NCBI RefSeq assembly: GCF_022398475.1
Contig: NZ_JAKEVM010000035.1
Location: 1 to 34,720, forward strand
Source of the DNA: Pseudoalteromonas shioyasakiensis
GTDB taxonomy: Bacteria > Pseudomonadota > Gammaproteobacteria > Enterobacterales > Alteromonadaceae
DNA length: 34,720 bases
Direction of reading: 5' to 3'
Shown: piece after piece, positions 17,244-26,741 of the stretch
Numbering within the stretch: the first letter of the stretch is position 1
Layout: each line of letters starts with the position of its first letter
Notes under the pieces: model-generated
What the model was told of the DNA's origin: nothing
The model's input: only the letters and a program-made list of their open reading frames with translations
Databases searched by the model: none
Position numbers and translations under genes: made by a program

Positions 17244-18647
17244 TTATTGCACAGATTTTTGTGCATTCCAGCCGCCACCCAGTGCTTTATACAAATTAAT
17301 TTGGCTCGCCAGATACGCTTGCTTACCCAAAATTAACTGTTGTCCTGCACTGTACCAATTTCGTTGTGCATCCAATACTTGCAAGTAGCTGTCGGCACCC
17401 TTTTGAAAACGCGCATCCGATAAAGTAAAAGATAGCTCATTACTTTGATACAAGTCATTCAGGGCATCTAGCTGATGCATATAACCTTCACGGTCAGCAA
17501 GGGCATCAGATACTTCTTTAAATGCCTGTTGAATGGTTTGCTCGTAGCTGGTTAGTGCCATTTCTTGCTGAGCTTTTGCAACATCGAGATTAGCTTGATT
17601 GCGACCCATGTTAAAAATAGGCAAGTTTACCGAAGGCACAAAGCTCCAAGTACCTGAGCCCGAATCAAAAAGGTTACTCAAGTCAGCTGAAGCTGTCCCC
17701 GCATTCGCGGTTAAACTGATGCTTGGATAAAATGCCGCTTTTGCCACACCAATGTTTGCATTGGCTGCCAATAAATCATGCTCTGCAGCTTTGATATCAG
17801 GTCGCTGAGTCAATAGCTCAGACGGTAACCCTACTGGCACATCAGGCAAACTAAGTACATCATCTATACTTTCACTTGGTAATAAATCCGCAGTGACGCT
17901 TTTACCCACGAGAAAATCGAGGGCATTTTTATCGCGCTTAAGTAAACGCTGATAGTTTGCAATATCGACCTTAGCGATTGCTACTGTACTTTCAAGTTGC
18001 GATAGCGTTAACTGAGAAGCAGCACCTAGTGCAAATGTTTTACGGGTTAGCTCTAATGACTCCTGCTGAGACTTTAAAGTCTCGTTTGCAAGTGCCAAAA
18101 GCTCTTTGTCCGTCGCATAGTTAAGCCATGCATTTACTAATTCGGAGATCAAACTAATGCGCACACTAGTCAAACTGTATTCAGCCGAATAAAGGTTTTG
18201 TAATGCTTGCTCTGATTGGTTGCGTACTTTGCCCCAAAGATCAATCTCATAAGCGGTTAAGCCTACAGTTGCTGAATAGTTTTCAGAGATAGTTGCTTGA
18301 CCAGTACCAGATAAATCTGCCGGAAGACGCTGACGAGTACCCGATGCATTGAGATCAATGCTTGGGTAAAGCGATGAATCTTCAATCTGATACATTGCTC
18401 TAACCTGCTGCACATTCAGTGCAGCAGTTTTAATATCTTTGTTGTTTTCCAGCGTTAGCGCAATCAACTGTTGAAGTTGCGCATTACTGAAAAATGACTG
18501 CCAATTGAGCGCATTGATATCGCCCGCTGTACCTTGGATATCATAGTTTTGAGCAACGGGTAATTCACGTTGCTCCATATCTGGCGCCATATTACAGGCA
18601 GATAACATAAGTGCAGCAACAGACACTGAGATAAGTTTAGCTTTCAT
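17244..18647 (-). CDS. Outer-membrane efflux lipoprotein (NodT/OprM family)
   Basis: The outer-membrane channel of a tripartite RND efflux system, 467 residues. A lipoprotein signal peptide ends LSAC (C18). Two OEP repeats of paired long helices and beta strands follow, with typical motifs WQSFFSNAQLQQLIALTLENN and, in the second half, LTQRPDIKAAEHDLLAANANIGVAKAAFYPSI. The ATG overlaps the stop of the pump gene (TAATG), so it is made with the pump. It completes a full MFP-RND-OMF set, so no separate TolC is needed. Confidence 0.95.
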   Translation of the reverse strand: MKAKLISVSVAALMLSACNMAPDMEQRELPVAQNYDIQGTAGDINALNWQSFFSNAQLQQLIALTLENNKDIKTAALNVQQVRAMYQIEDSSLYPSIDLNASGTRQRLPADLSGTGQATISENYSATVGLTAYEIDLWGKVRNQSEQALQNLYSAEYSLTSVRISLISELVNAWLNYATDKELLALANETLKSQQESLELTRKTFALGAASQLTLSQLESTVAIAKVDIANYQRLLKRDKNALDFLVGKSVTADLLPSESIDDVLSLPDVPVGLPSELLTQRPDIKAAEHDLLAANANIGVAKAAFYPSISLTANAGTASADLSNLFDSGSGTWSFVPSVNLPIFNMGRNQANLDVAKAQQEMALTSYEQTIQQAFKEVSDALADREGYMHQLDALNDLYQSNELSFTLSDARFQKGADSYLQVLDAQRNWYSAGQQLILGKQAYLASQINLYKALGGGWNAQKSVQ

Positions 18648-21600
18648 TATGCCTGCTCCTCATTAGTTGATTTTGTTTTGCCTGGGAATACTCGGCGCAC
18701 CAGTACAAAGAACAGCGGTACAAAGATTACCACAATGGTCGATGACGCAAGAGTACCGCCAATAACAGCAATACCGAGTGCGTTTTGTGCACCTGAGCCT
18801 GCACTTGATGCAATTGCCAGTGGTAGTACACCACACACAAATGCCATTGATGTCATAAAGATTGGACGTAAACGTAGACGAATAGCTGCTACCGCGGCAT
18901 CGACAAGTTTCATACCTTCATCCATTTTATGAATAGCAAACTCTACAATTAAGATGGCATTTTTTGATGCCAGACCTATGGTGGTTAATAGACCCACTTG
19001 GAGATAAATATCGTTTGATAAATTAAATACAAATGACGCAATCGACGCACCAAATACACCAAGCGGTACAATTAGCATAACTGCAGCAGGAACTGACCAG
19101 CTTTCATATAACGCCGCTAAACATAGGAATACCACCAACAATGAAAGTGCATAAAGTAATGGCGCTTGACCACCACTTAAACGTTCTTCATATGAAATTC
19201 CTGTCCATTCGAACGATACGCCCGGTGGTAATTTCTTAACCATTTTCTCAACTTCAGCCATCGCTTGACCAGTACTGTAGCCCGGTGCAGCCGCACCTTG
19301 GATTTCCATCGCTGAAAAGCCGTTATAACGCTCAAGACGTGGTGAGCCATATGTCCAATAAGAATGAGCAAAGGCAGTAAATGGCACCATGTCACCATTG
19401 GCGTTACGTACATACCACTCATCTAAGTCTTCTGGCACCATGCGTGATTCAGGCGTACCTTGTAAGTACACTTTTTTCACACGACCACGGTCAATAAAGT
19501 CATTTACATAGCTACTACCCCAAGCCGTTGATAACGTATTATTGATATCTGCTTGAGTAAGACCTAATGCTTCGGCTTTTGCCAAATCAATATCAAGCTC
19601 TAGCTCAGGTTTATCTTCTTGACCATTTGGACGTACACCTGATAACACCGGGTTTTGTGCAGCCATACCTAAAAACATGTTACGTGCTTCAAGTAGTTTT
19701 TCGTGACCTAGACCAACCCTATCTTGTAAGAACAAGGTGAAACCGTTTGCAGTACCAAGCTCAACAACCGCAGGAGGTGGGAAAGCAAATACGAACGCTT
19801 CTTTAATCGTTGAGAAGTATCCCATGGCTTTACCCGCAACCGCACCGACGGTTAGATCAGGACGCTGACGTTCATCCCAGTGTTTTAAACCCACAAAGCC
19901 GATTGCCGCGTTTTGACCAGAACCTGCAAAGCTGAATCCTGTTACCGTAAAGATAGACTTAACCGCTTCTGATTGTTCTTCTAAGAAGTGATGTTCCATC
20001 TTTTCAACAACTTTTAAAGTTTGCTCTGTTGTTGCACCGGCAGGTAAGCTTACTTGGTTAAACAAAATACCTTGGTCTTCATCTGGTAAGAATGCCGATG
20101 GTAATTGTGAGAAAATAAACACCATGCCACCCACGATTAAACCGTAAATAAGTAAGTAGCGTTTACTGTGCTTGATCATGCGAGAAACAAAACCTTGTGT
20201 ACCCGAGTTCGTTCTGTCAAAACCACGGTTAAAGCCAAGGAAGAAACGACCAAATAAAGACTTATCGTTATGTACATGACTTGGTTTTAGCATTGTCGCA
20301 CATAAAGCTGGCGTTAAAATCAATGCAACAAGCACTGATAAACTCATCGCAGTTACCAAGGTAATTGAGAACTGGCGATAAATAACCCCTGTTGAGCCTG
20401 GGAAGAACGCCATTGGCACAAATACTGCCGAAAGCACCATCGCAATACCAACAAGGGCACCTTTGATTTCATCCATTGATTTACGTGTTGCCTCAAGAGG
20501 AGATAAATTCTCTTCGGTCATTACACGTTCAACGTTTTCAACCACGACGATTGCATCATCTACAAGTAGACCGATGGCAAGTACCATCGCAAACATGGTT
20601 AAGGTATTAATTGAGAAGCCAAACACTTGCAAGATAGCAAACGTACCTAGCAATACAACAGGTACTGCAATAGTCGGAATAAGTGTTGCTCTGAAGTTCT
20701 GTAAGAATAAGTACATTACCAAGAACACCAGCACAACAGCTTCGATTAGAGTGCTGACAACTTTTTCAATCGAAAGTGATACGAATGGTGTCGTATCGTA
20801 AGGAACAACCGTTGTTAAACCTTCAGGGAAGAAAGGCTCAAGTTCAGCAAGGGCGGCTTTTACGCCATCTGCTGTATCAAGTGCATTAGCACCACTAGCA
20901 AGCTTAACACCTAAACCTGATGCCGGTTTGCCGTTAAAACGCGCAACAACACCGTAGTTTTCACCACCTAATTCAACATCAGCAACATCACTTAAACGAA
21001 CAACTGAACCATCAGCATTGGTTTTTACAAAAATATTTCGAAATTGCTCAGGTGTTTGTAAGCGGCTTTGTGCAGTTACCGTTGCATTTAATTGTTGGCC
21101 ACTTACTGCTGGCAACGCACCTAATTGACCTGCTGAAACTTGCGCATTTTGAGCACTGATTGCAGCACTAATATCAGCAGGAGTTAATGAGTACTTCAGT
21201 AATTTAGCTGGATCTAACCAAATACGCATTGCATATTGAGAGCCAAACAGCTGCACTTCACCTACACCGTTTACACGAGAAATAATATCAAGCACGTTTG
21301 ATGAAACATAATCACCGATATCGATGTTGTTCATACTGCCGTCTTCAGATACAAACCCTACAACCATTAAGAAGTTACGAGCAGATTTTGCAACCGACAC
21401 ACCTTGACGTTGTACTTCTTCTGGTAATAACGGTGTTGCAAGCGACAATTTGTTTTGTACTTGAACCTGTGCGATATCAGGGTCTGTATCTGCACTAAAG
21501 GTTAAGGTTAACGTCGCTGAGCCGTTAGACTCTGAGGTTGACGACATGTAGAGCAAGCCATCTAGCCCTTTCATTTTTTGTTCAATAACCTGTGTAACCG

Positions 21601-21778
21601 TATCTTCTAGAGTACGGGCCGACGCACCAGGGTATGTGGCTTGAATACTAATTGCAGGTGGTGCAATTGATGGATACTGCGCAACCGGCAAACTTCTAAT
21701 TGCTAAGATACCTGCCAGCATCACAACGATAGCAAGCACCCATGCAAATATGGGCCGATCAATAAAAAATCGTGACAT
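18647..21778 (-). CDS. RND multidrug efflux pump, HAE1 (AcrB/MexB) type
   Basis: Inner-membrane proton-driven pump of 1043 residues, the standard length. It begins [23 protein letters not shown] and has twelve predicted membrane helices with two large periplasmic loops. Proton-relay residues are in place: D407 and D408 in [13 protein letters not shown] and K939 in [13 protein letters not shown], nearly the AcrB numbering (D407, D408, K940). PLAQYP-like [11 protein letters not shown] near residue 31 and GxSxxNAxG-type [10 protein letters not shown] near the end are typical of HAE1 pumps. It lies 12 bp after the membrane fusion protein gene. Substrates are probably hydrophobic drugs, dyes, bile-like compounds or solvents; not decidable from sequence. 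Confidence 0.97.
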   Translation of the reverse strand: MSRFFIDRPIFAWVLAIVVMLAGILAIRSLPVAQYPSIAPPAISIQATYPGASARTLEDTVTQVIEQKMKGLDGLLYMSSTSESNGSATLTLTFSADTDPDIAQVQVQNKLSLATPLLPEEVQRQGVSVAKSARNFLMVVGFVSEDGSMNNIDIGDYVSSNVLDIISRVNGVGEVQLFGSQYAMRIWLDPAKLLKYSLTPADISAAISAQNAQVSAGQLGALPAVSGQQLNATVTAQSRLQTPEQFRNIFVKTNADGSVVRLSDVADVELGGENYGVVARFNGKPASGLGVKLASGANALDTADGVKAALAELEPFFPEGLTTVVPYDTTPFVSLSIEKVVSTLIEAVVLVFLVMYLFLQNFRATLIPTIAVPVVLLGTFAILQVFGFSINTLTMFAMVLAIGLLVDDAIVVVENVERVMTEENLSPLEATRKSMDEIKGALVGIAMVLSAVFVPMAFFPGSTGVIYRQFSITLVTAMSLSVLVALILTPALCATMLKPSHVHNDKSLFGRFFLGFNRGFDRTNSGTQGFVSRMIKHSKRYLLIYGLIVGGMVFIFSQLPSAFLPDEDQGILFNQVSLPAGATTEQTLKVVEKMEHHFLEEQSEAVKSIFTVTGFSFAGSGQNAAIGFVGLKHWDERQRPDLTVGAVAGKAMGYFSTIKEAFVFAFPPPAVVELGTANGFTLFLQDRVGLGHEKLLEARNMFLGMAAQNPVLSGVRPNGQEDKPELELDIDLAKAEALGLTQADINNTLSTAWGSSYVNDFIDRGRVKKVYLQGTPESRMVPEDLDEWYVRNANGDMVPFTAFAHSYWTYGSPRLERYNGFSAMEIQGAAAPGYSTGQAMAEVEKMVKKLPPGVSFEWTGISYEERLSGGQAPLLYALSLLVVFLCLAALYESWSVPAAVMLIVPLGVFGASIASFVFNLSNDIYLQVGLLTTIGLASKNAILIVEFAIHKMDEGMKLVDAAVAAIRLRLRPIFMTSMAFVCGVLPLAIASSAGSGAQNALGIAVIGGTLASSTIVVIFVPLFFVLVRRVFPGKTKSTNEEQA

Positions 21779-21790
21779 TAAGTTTCTCCG

Positions 21791-22954
21791 TTACTGGCTG
21801 TTAGCTGCTGATTCTGCAGGCATTGCATTGACTGGTGCACCTGGGCGGATTTTCTGTAAACCTTCAACAATTAACTTATCGCCACTGTTTAGGCCGTCTG
21901 TCACTAACCAGTTTGAACCAACAGTACGATCAGTTTTAAGCACACGTGCTTCTACGGTATTGTCTTTGCTTACTACCATGGCAGTAGGCTCACCTTTGGT
22001 GTTTCTGCTTACGCCACGTTGCGGTGCTAAAATCGCATCACTTTTCACACCTTCAACAATCACTGCACGAACATACATACCTGGTAGTAGTAATTTTTCT
22101 GGGTTAGGAAATTCAGCGCGTAAGGTTACTGAGCCTGTGCTTGGATCAACAGTCACTTCAGAGAATTGCAATGTACCTTTATGTTGATAAGTACTGCCGT
22201 CTTCCATCTTTAATTCAACTTTTGAATGTAAAGCGGCATCTTTATCAAGATCACCCGCAGCAATGGCTTTTTTCAAACGTGTTAGTTCACTGCTTGACTG
22301 GGTTAAATCAACATAGATTGGGTCTAATTGAGTAATGGTTGCTAATGCTGTTGCTTGATTAGCACTCACAAGGGCACCGGCAGTGACATCTGATTTACCA
22401 ATTTGACCACTAATTGGCGCTAACACTTTGCTGTAGTTTAAATTGATTTCAGCGGTTTTAAGCTGCGCTTGAGCCGTTAGTAAATCAGCTTTTGCACCTT
22501 TGTATGCTGCATCAGCTTCGTCGTAATCTTGTTGGCTTACTGCTTTGATACTCAATAGCTCTTTATAGCGTTCTGCTTTTGCCTTGGCATTTGCAATACT
22601 TGCTTGAGCTTTAGTAATAGCGGCTTTACTAGTCGCTACTTCAGCTTCAAATGTAGATGGGTCAATCTGATATAAAGCTTGGCCTTTTTCAACCTCTGCA
22701 CCTTCAACAAACATACGTGATTGAATAATACCGTTAACCTGCGGACGAATTTGCGCGATACGTGAAGCAGCCACACGACCCGGTAATTCTTTAGTTAGCG
22801 TAAGTGGTTTGCTTTGCATCTCAATAACACCAACAGGAACAGCTTGAGCTGCCTGCGTTTGCCCTTGAGCCGATTCTGATTGGCCGCAGCCTGATAATAA
22901 AACAGCACCAGCCAAAGCTGACACTGCAAAAAATGGAATGCGAGAGCGCTGCAT
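21791..22954 (-). CDS. RND efflux membrane fusion lipoprotein (AcrA/MexA type)
   Basis: The periplasmic adaptor of the efflux system, 387 residues. Lipoprotein signal peptide with LSGC (C23). Then a lipoyl-like segment (RIAQIRPQVNGIIQSRMFVEGAEVEKGQALYQIDPSTFEA), a helical hairpin rich in Ala and Lys, the returning half-lipoyl NLNYSKVLAPISGQIG, a beta barrel, and the membrane-proximal domain GLNSGDKLIVEGLQKIRPGAPVN. AAGGA lies seven bases before the ATG. First gene of the operon; its promoter is overlapped by a 14-bp-arm palindrome. Confidence 0.96.
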   Translation of the reverse strand: MQRSRIPFFAVSALAGAVLLSGCGQSESAQGQTQAAQAVPVGVIEMQSKPLTLTKELPGRVAASRIAQIRPQVNGIIQSRMFVEGAEVEKGQALYQIDPSTFEAEVATSKAAITKAQASIANAKAKAERYKELLSIKAVSQQDYDEADAAYKGAKADLLTAQAQLKTAEINLNYSKVLAPISGQIGKSDVTAGALVSANQATALATITQLDPIYVDLTQSSSELTRLKKAIAAGDLDKDAALHSKVELKMEDGSTYQHKGTLQFSEVTVDPSTGSVTLRAEFPNPEKLLLPGMYVRAVIVEGVKSDAILAPQRGVSRNTKGEPTAMVVSKDNTVEARVLKTDRTVGSNWLVTDGLNSGDKLIVEGLQKIRPGAPVNAMPAESAANSQ

Positions 22955-22964
22955 GTGTAGTTCC

Positions 22965-22996
22965 TTAGTTTAGAGTGAACGATCATTCTAAACTAA
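22965..22996. promoter_or_regulatory. Candidate TetR operator over the efflux promoter
   Basis: Inverted repeat with 14-bp arms, TTAGTTTAGAGTGA (22965-22978) and TCATTCTAAACTAA (22983-22996), one mismatch, four-base centre ACGA. The inner GAACGATCATTC is like operators of AcrR-type regulators. It overlaps the -10 element and ends 11 bp before the start codon. Confidence 0.78.
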
Positions 22997-23012
22997 AAAA
23001 GGCACAGATCAA
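22985..23012 (-). promoter_or_regulatory. Promoter of the RND efflux operon
   Basis: On the minus strand TTGATC (23012-23007), 16-bp spacer, TAGAAT (22990-22985). The -10 lies within the palindrome, consistent with repression. Confidence 0.6.
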
Positions 23013-23138
23013 CCATCTTTAAAGAACTTTACATTAAATAAAAAACTTGCTTTAACGCATGAATTTTGTGCAATAAATAAATTGCTAATTGATTTATTAC
23101 GAACGTAAGTGAGAAAGTTGTTTTAAAACTATTAGTTA

Positions 23139-23165
23139 TGCGAATTGAAGTTATATCAATTCGCA
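23139..23165 (-). terminator. Stem-loop after the phosphofructokinase gene
   Basis: Perfect 10-bp inverted repeat TGCGAATTGA / TCAATTCGCA with a 7-base loop, two bases past the stop codon on the minus strand. It has no proper T run, so it may terminate weakly or protect the mRNA 3' end. Confidence 0.5.
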
Positions 23166-23167
23166 GA

Positions 23168-24256
23168 TTATTCGCCTAAACACATGCCCATTGCGCGGGC
23201 ACTTGCTATTAAAGAATGTTCTAAAGGAATGACGCGATATTCAGAAGTAGCTTCTTTTAAACTGATTGGTTTAATTTCACCATCTTTACTGACAGGAATA
23301 AAACCAAACTGGCCTTTCTTTACTAGCTCGAATGCTTGCACCCCAAACTCTGCTGCAAGCACCCTATCAAACGCATTAGGTGTGCCTCCACGTTGAATAT
23401 GCCCTAATACGGTTACTCTTACATCAAGATCAAGCGCCACACGTATTTGTGAAGCAAGCTGCTCAGCAATGCCACCAAGCACTGGGTTTTCGTAACCAAG
23501 TTCATTTGATTGTTTACTAACAACACCACCAGCAACAGGTTTTGCTCCTTCTGAAATGACAATGTTGGCAAATCCATGGCCTTTATCAAATCGTGATGTT
23601 AGTTTGGCTTTAATAGCTTCAATATCGTAAGGAATCTCTGGAATAAGTGCGACTTCTGCGCCAGCTGCAATAGCAGAGTGCAAACAAATCCAACCGGCAT
23701 CGCGCCCCATTACTTCAGTCACAATCACTCGGTTATGACTTTGCGCTGTTGGTATTAAACGATCAATGGCTTCGGTGGCGGTGTCGACAGCAGTCTGAAA
23801 ACCAATTGTGTAATCAGTGCCATATAAATCATTATCAATAGTTTTTGGTACCCCAACGATATTTAAGCCATGCTCAAATAAATGCTGAGATACCCTATGT
23901 GAACCATCACCACCAATATTTATAACGGCATCAAAACCAAGTTGCTTAATAATACTGATTAACTCATAAGAGCGGTCAATAAACACTTGTTCACCCGCTA
24001 TTTCAGCAGGAAATGCGGTAGGATTCCCTTTATTAACAGTTTCGAGAATTGTTCCACCACGAACATGAATACCCGCCACAACTTCACTAGTTAAGTGTAT
24101 AATATCATTTGGCTTTTCAAGCACACCACAATATGCTCTTCGGCTACCATACACCTGCCAATTGCCATCATGTTCAGCTGCTTTAACCACCGCTCTGATC
24201 ACCCCATTGAGACCTGGGCAATCCCCCCCACTTGTTAATAGCAGTAATTTTTTCAT
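23168..24256 (-). CDS. pfkA: 6-phosphofructokinase with mixed donor signature
   Basis: Phosphorylates fructose 6-phosphate at C1 in glycolysis; cytoplasmic, 362 residues. Visible motifs: GGDCPGLNGVIRA (10-22) for the donor, GGDGS (115-119), PKTIDND (137-143) with the catalytic Asp region, MGRDAG (183-188), SEGAKP, and GHIQRGG for sugar binding. ATP-dependent enzymes such as E. coli PfkA have Gly104 and Gly124, while PPi-dependent ones have Asp and Lys there. This protein has Gly (G118) with Lys (K138), the mixed class, so the phosphoryl donor is uncertain. I prefer ATG 24256 to a GTG at 24277, because the shorter form begins MKKLLLLTSGGDCPG as usual; neither has a strong ribosome site. Confidence 0.9.
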   Translation of the reverse strand: MKKLLLLTSGGDCPGLNGVIRAVVKAAEHDGNWQVYGSRRAYCGVLEKPNDIIHLTSEVVAGIHVRGGTILETVNKGNPTAFPAEIAGEQVFIDRSYELISIIKQLGFDAVINIGGDGSHRVSQHLFEHGLNIVGVPKTIDNDLYGTDYTIGFQTAVDTATEAIDRLIPTAQSHNRVIVTEVMGRDAGWICLHSAIAAGAEVALIPEIPYDIEAIKAKLTSRFDKGHGFANIVISEGAKPVAGGVVSKQSNELGYENPVLGGIAEQLASQIRVALDLDVRVTVLGHIQRGGTPNAFDRVLAAEFGVQAFELVKKGQFGFIPVSKDGEIKPISLKEATSEYRVIPLEHSLIASARAMGMCLGE

Positions 24257-24327
24257 TGTGTTACCAACTTCGTTCACTGATTAATTACAGATTAGCTTAT
24301 ATGTTGAAGTTTCGCGTATGACTTACA

Positions 24328-24765
24328 TCAACTAAAACTTGGTTTTTTATGCGTAGAAAAAAGCGCAACAAATAGCACTAGTAATACATACTTAGGCAGA
24401 CTAGTCAGTAAAGTGGTGTTATCAATATTTGCAGAAAAGGTGTTAACAGCAAAATATAAATGCAGCGCTAAAAATGGTGTCAGCAATATAAAGTATGAAT
24501 ACGTTTTATCTTTAAGATACAGCGACTTACTAATGAGTAAAAATACTAAAAGTAACGCTAACAAAGGAAGGCCTAAAGTCACGATATCAACCATTGATAA
24601 AGCAAAGTTAGGTGACAAGTCATAAAGGGCTGAAAGTACTTCGGTTGGAATCGCAATAGCCGAGCCATAACCTATGACTGGTATAGATAAATAGGCAAAT
24701 AAACAGCCAAAGATAAATAAAAGTAGTACGTTATATTTCATAACCCCATTCCATGGTTTGTTCAT
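24328..24765 (-). CDS. Small four-helix membrane protein, unknown
   Basis: A 145-residue protein that I do not recognise. It is mostly hydrophobic with about four membrane helices (VLLLFIFGCLFAYLSIPVIG, then LGLPLLALLLVFLLIS, SYFILLTPFLALHLYFAV, and YVLLVLFVALFS) and short polar ends. AAGG lies six bases before the ATG at 24765; an in-frame ATG at 24741 (MKYNVLL) is an alternative. The first start codon and its ribosome site lie inside a perfect 15-bp inverted repeat. It sits between the cyanophycinase-like gene and pfkA on the same strand, so it could belong to either unit; neither link is proven. Confidence 0.75.
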   Translation of the reverse strand: MNKPWNGVMKYNVLLLFIFGCLFAYLSIPVIGYGSAIAIPTEVLSALYDLSPNFALSMVDIVTLGLPLLALLLVFLLISKSLYLKDKTYSYFILLTPFLALHLYFAVNTFSANIDNTTLLTSLPKYVLLVLFVALFSTHKKPSFS

Positions 24766-24797
24766 TATTAGCCTTACGCTAACTAATAATGAACAAA
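24757..24797 (-). promoter_or_regulatory. Perfect 15-bp inverted repeat enclosing the start codon at 24765
   Basis: Arms 24757-24771 (TTTGTTCATTATTAG on the plus strand) and 24783-24797 are exact reverse complements, with an 11-base loop. In the minus-strand mRNA the 3' arm contains the AUG and the loop contains the AAGG ribosome site, so folding would hide the start. No T run follows, which argues against a terminator. It could instead be a DNA operator. Confidence 0.72.
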
Positions 24798-24828
24798 TAA
24801 TCCACTACTTTTTCAGTACCTTACATCG

Positions 24829-26523
24829 TTAAAATGTCTTAACTTTAAAGGCTAGGTTTTCTACCGCACAGCCTGTACTACTCGTATTTACACGGTAATA
24901 ATGAGTATTGTCTGTGGCATTTAAATCTAATAAAAACTCATCATGCTGAGCAACTGCTTGTTGCTCTTGTGTTAAGCACATAGCTTGTACAAGCGAACGT
25001 AATTTAGCATCTGAAAAAATAGTGCCAAAACGCTGCATCGGCAGTGGCGGAATTTTAATACTAGGGAGTGCATTATCAACAGTTCGTTTAGCTAGAGTAA
25101 AACCATCCTTTGTTACATCAATAACTGCACCAGCAGGCCAATAACTGATTGCTCCGTTGTTTTTAGCGTCAGATTTAACATGCACGACACCGCTTTTACC
25201 AATCACCGTCATTAGTGCGGTTTCACCAGCACGAATTGATACAAGGGCGGTGGTCTCATCAATGCCAAAGCCATGCTGTTGCCCGGTATCTGCCAGTAAT
25301 CTTGCCAAACGCATTGTTCTGTTGCGCTCGCTAAAGTGTGTATCAAGGACACCGTAAGTAAAACTGCCAAGCCCACCTTGTTTTTCATAGGTAAGACTGT
25401 CAGCCGAAAGCTTATCACCGCATTCATTTTCACAACGCTCACTCGGCGCAGACACCGCAAACGAGCCTTCTCTCATTGCCGCTAAACTTGTACCATTTGA
25501 AATCATCGGCACTATGCCGTAGGCATTTTTACCACCACTTTGCACCGCTGTACCTGCGCTTGTGCCAACAAGTAATGGTCTTTGTAAAATTGCGTGAGTC
25601 CAAGGATATTGCTTACCGTTATCATCAAACAGTACTTTTCTGGTTAAACTCTGATCGCCACCGTTAAACATCATCCCCGTCGCATTTTCAATCAGTTTAA
25701 CTAAATGATCGACCCCTTTATCACAAAGCGCTTTTTCGGCCTTAATTCGATCAGGGTAAATTGTCTCTCGATTAAAAACGCCCATAGAGTCAGTACGTAA
25801 AGAATCCAAACTCTCACATTGCTTACTGGTAATCGCTTTTGCTAAAGCGGGTGTTAAAGGTAACCAGCTTGATTCTACACCCTTAAAGTTTAATAGCCCT
25901 TCATAAAAGTCAGCTGATTCATATGGATCTCTGCTTGAAGCCGTAACCGCTAAAATTGTTGGTGATTCGGTGGTTGTTTTTAATGAAGCAGCAACAAAAT
26001 CTAAAATATCATTGGCCGCACGTTCGTTATTATCACTAGTACTAACCTGCTCTATTTGACGGGTCGAATCTGTATTTAATACAGCCACTTCAAGTGAGTC
26101 TATGACAAAGCTGTATTCTGAATCAGTGAGTTCGTTTAGTAACTTGTTATCTAAATCACGCCATGCCCATAAAATATCACTTTTAGTGATCACACCTGAC
26201 TTTTCACGTGCAATCTGTGCTAATACCTTAAGCGTTTGCTGACGATTTTTTTTATTCTTGGTTGGCCAATTTGTCTTTATTGCAGATAAAGCATCATTAT
26301 TTAATCGAAATTGATTATTCTGTTTACCACTAATCTGTTTATTAGAAAGACAATTTTTAGGGCTCATACTTGAGCAGGTGGTCAAAGATCCGCCGACTAA
26401 GACCAACGTTTGCTGTTGATCATTTGCATAGACTTTGCTGCCAAATGATGCGAAAAACAAACCAAATACCAAAGAAAAAGCTGAAGTTTGATATTTAGTC
26501 TTTTGCTCCTTAAGGATGTTCAT
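24829..26523 (-). CDS. Secreted cyanophycinase-like serine peptidase
   Basis: A peptidase of family S51/cyanophycinase, which cuts the polymer multi-L-arginyl-poly-L-aspartate into beta-Asp-Arg dipeptides. From ATG 26523 it has 564 residues: a signal peptide (to about KVYA|ND), then the fold start TLVLVGGSLTTC, an unusual insertion of about 130 residues, and the catalytic part. Motifs are FNGGDQ (286-291), the nucleophile elbow GTSAG (S322), DTHFSERNR (D394, H396) and GFGIDETTAL (E423), equivalent to the Ser/His/Glu triad region. Typical family members are 270-420 residues. A longer in-frame start at 26601 would bury the signal peptide. It faces a TonB receptor, permease and isoaspartyl dipeptidase across a shared control region, which supports a beta-aspartyl polymer as substrate. 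Localisation (periplasm or outside) is inferred from the signal. Confidence 0.88.
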   Translation of the reverse strand: MNILKEQKTKYQTSAFSLVFGLFFASFGSKVYANDQQQTLVLVGGSLTTCSSMSPKNCLSNKQISGKQNNQFRLNNDALSAIKTNWPTKNKKNRQQTLKVLAQIAREKSGVITKSDILWAWRDLDNKLLNELTDSEYSFVIDSLEVAVLNTDSTRQIEQVSTSDNNERAANDILDFVAASLKTTTESPTILAVTASSRDPYESADFYEGLLNFKGVESSWLPLTPALAKAITSKQCESLDSLRTDSMGVFNRETIYPDRIKAEKALCDKGVDHLVKLIENATGMMFNGGDQSLTRKVLFDDNGKQYPWTHAILQRPLLVGTSAGTAVQSGGKNAYGIVPMISNGTSLAAMREGSFAVSAPSERCENECGDKLSADSLTYEKQGGLGSFTYGVLDTHFSERNRTMRLARLLADTGQQHGFGIDETTALVSIRAGETALMTVIGKSGVVHVKSDAKNNGAISYWPAGAVIDVTKDGFTLAKRTVDNALPSIKIPPLPMQRFGTIFSDAKLRSLVQAMCLTQEQQAVAQHDEFLLDLNATDNTHYYRVNTSSTGCAVENLAFKVKTF

Positions 26524-26615
26524 ATTGTTACACTCTTGTAAAAAAATATTAGAAAATTGCTTGCGCAGCTTTTTGTTGCTTGCTATAAAAAAAAGGAACA
26601 TTTAAAAACGCGAGT

Positions 26616-26639
26616 AAGCTAGCACTGTATCGCTAGCTT
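26616..26639. promoter_or_regulatory. Candidate operator palindrome
   Basis: AAGCTAGC-ACTGTATC-GCTAGCTT: perfect 8-bp arms separated by 8 bases, in the divergent region. It abuts a -35-like TTGTCA for the receptor direction. Spacing suits a dimeric regulator controlling both sides. No regulator gene lies in the locus, so the binding protein is unknown. As RNA it could also be a simple hairpin. Confidence 0.55.
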
Positions 26640-26666
26640 TGTCAAAAGACCTTACGGATTGGAATT

Positions 26667-26741
26667 ATGTTGAAAAACGCATTATCGCTTTGCACATATT
26701 TCTACTCTCCACACTACCTTTCGGAGTGGTTTGACGAGTAG
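26667..26741 (+). CDS. Candidate 24-residue leader peptide upstream of the receptor
   Basis: An ATG ORF of 24 codons ending in TAG at 26739-26741, with GGA elements eight and three bases before the ATG. The product begins MLKNALSLCTYFYSPHY and ends SEWFDE. Six of 24 residues are aromatic (Y11, F12, Y13, Y17, W21, F22). Its stop codon lies inside the hairpin region and a terminator-like hairpin follows before the receptor gene. This arrangement resembles attenuator or ribosome-arrest leaders such as tnaC or pheL. It contains no Arg, so direct Arg-codon attenuation is unlikely. It is short and could arise by chance. Confidence 0.45.
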   Translation: MLKNALSLCTYFYSPHYLSEWFDE

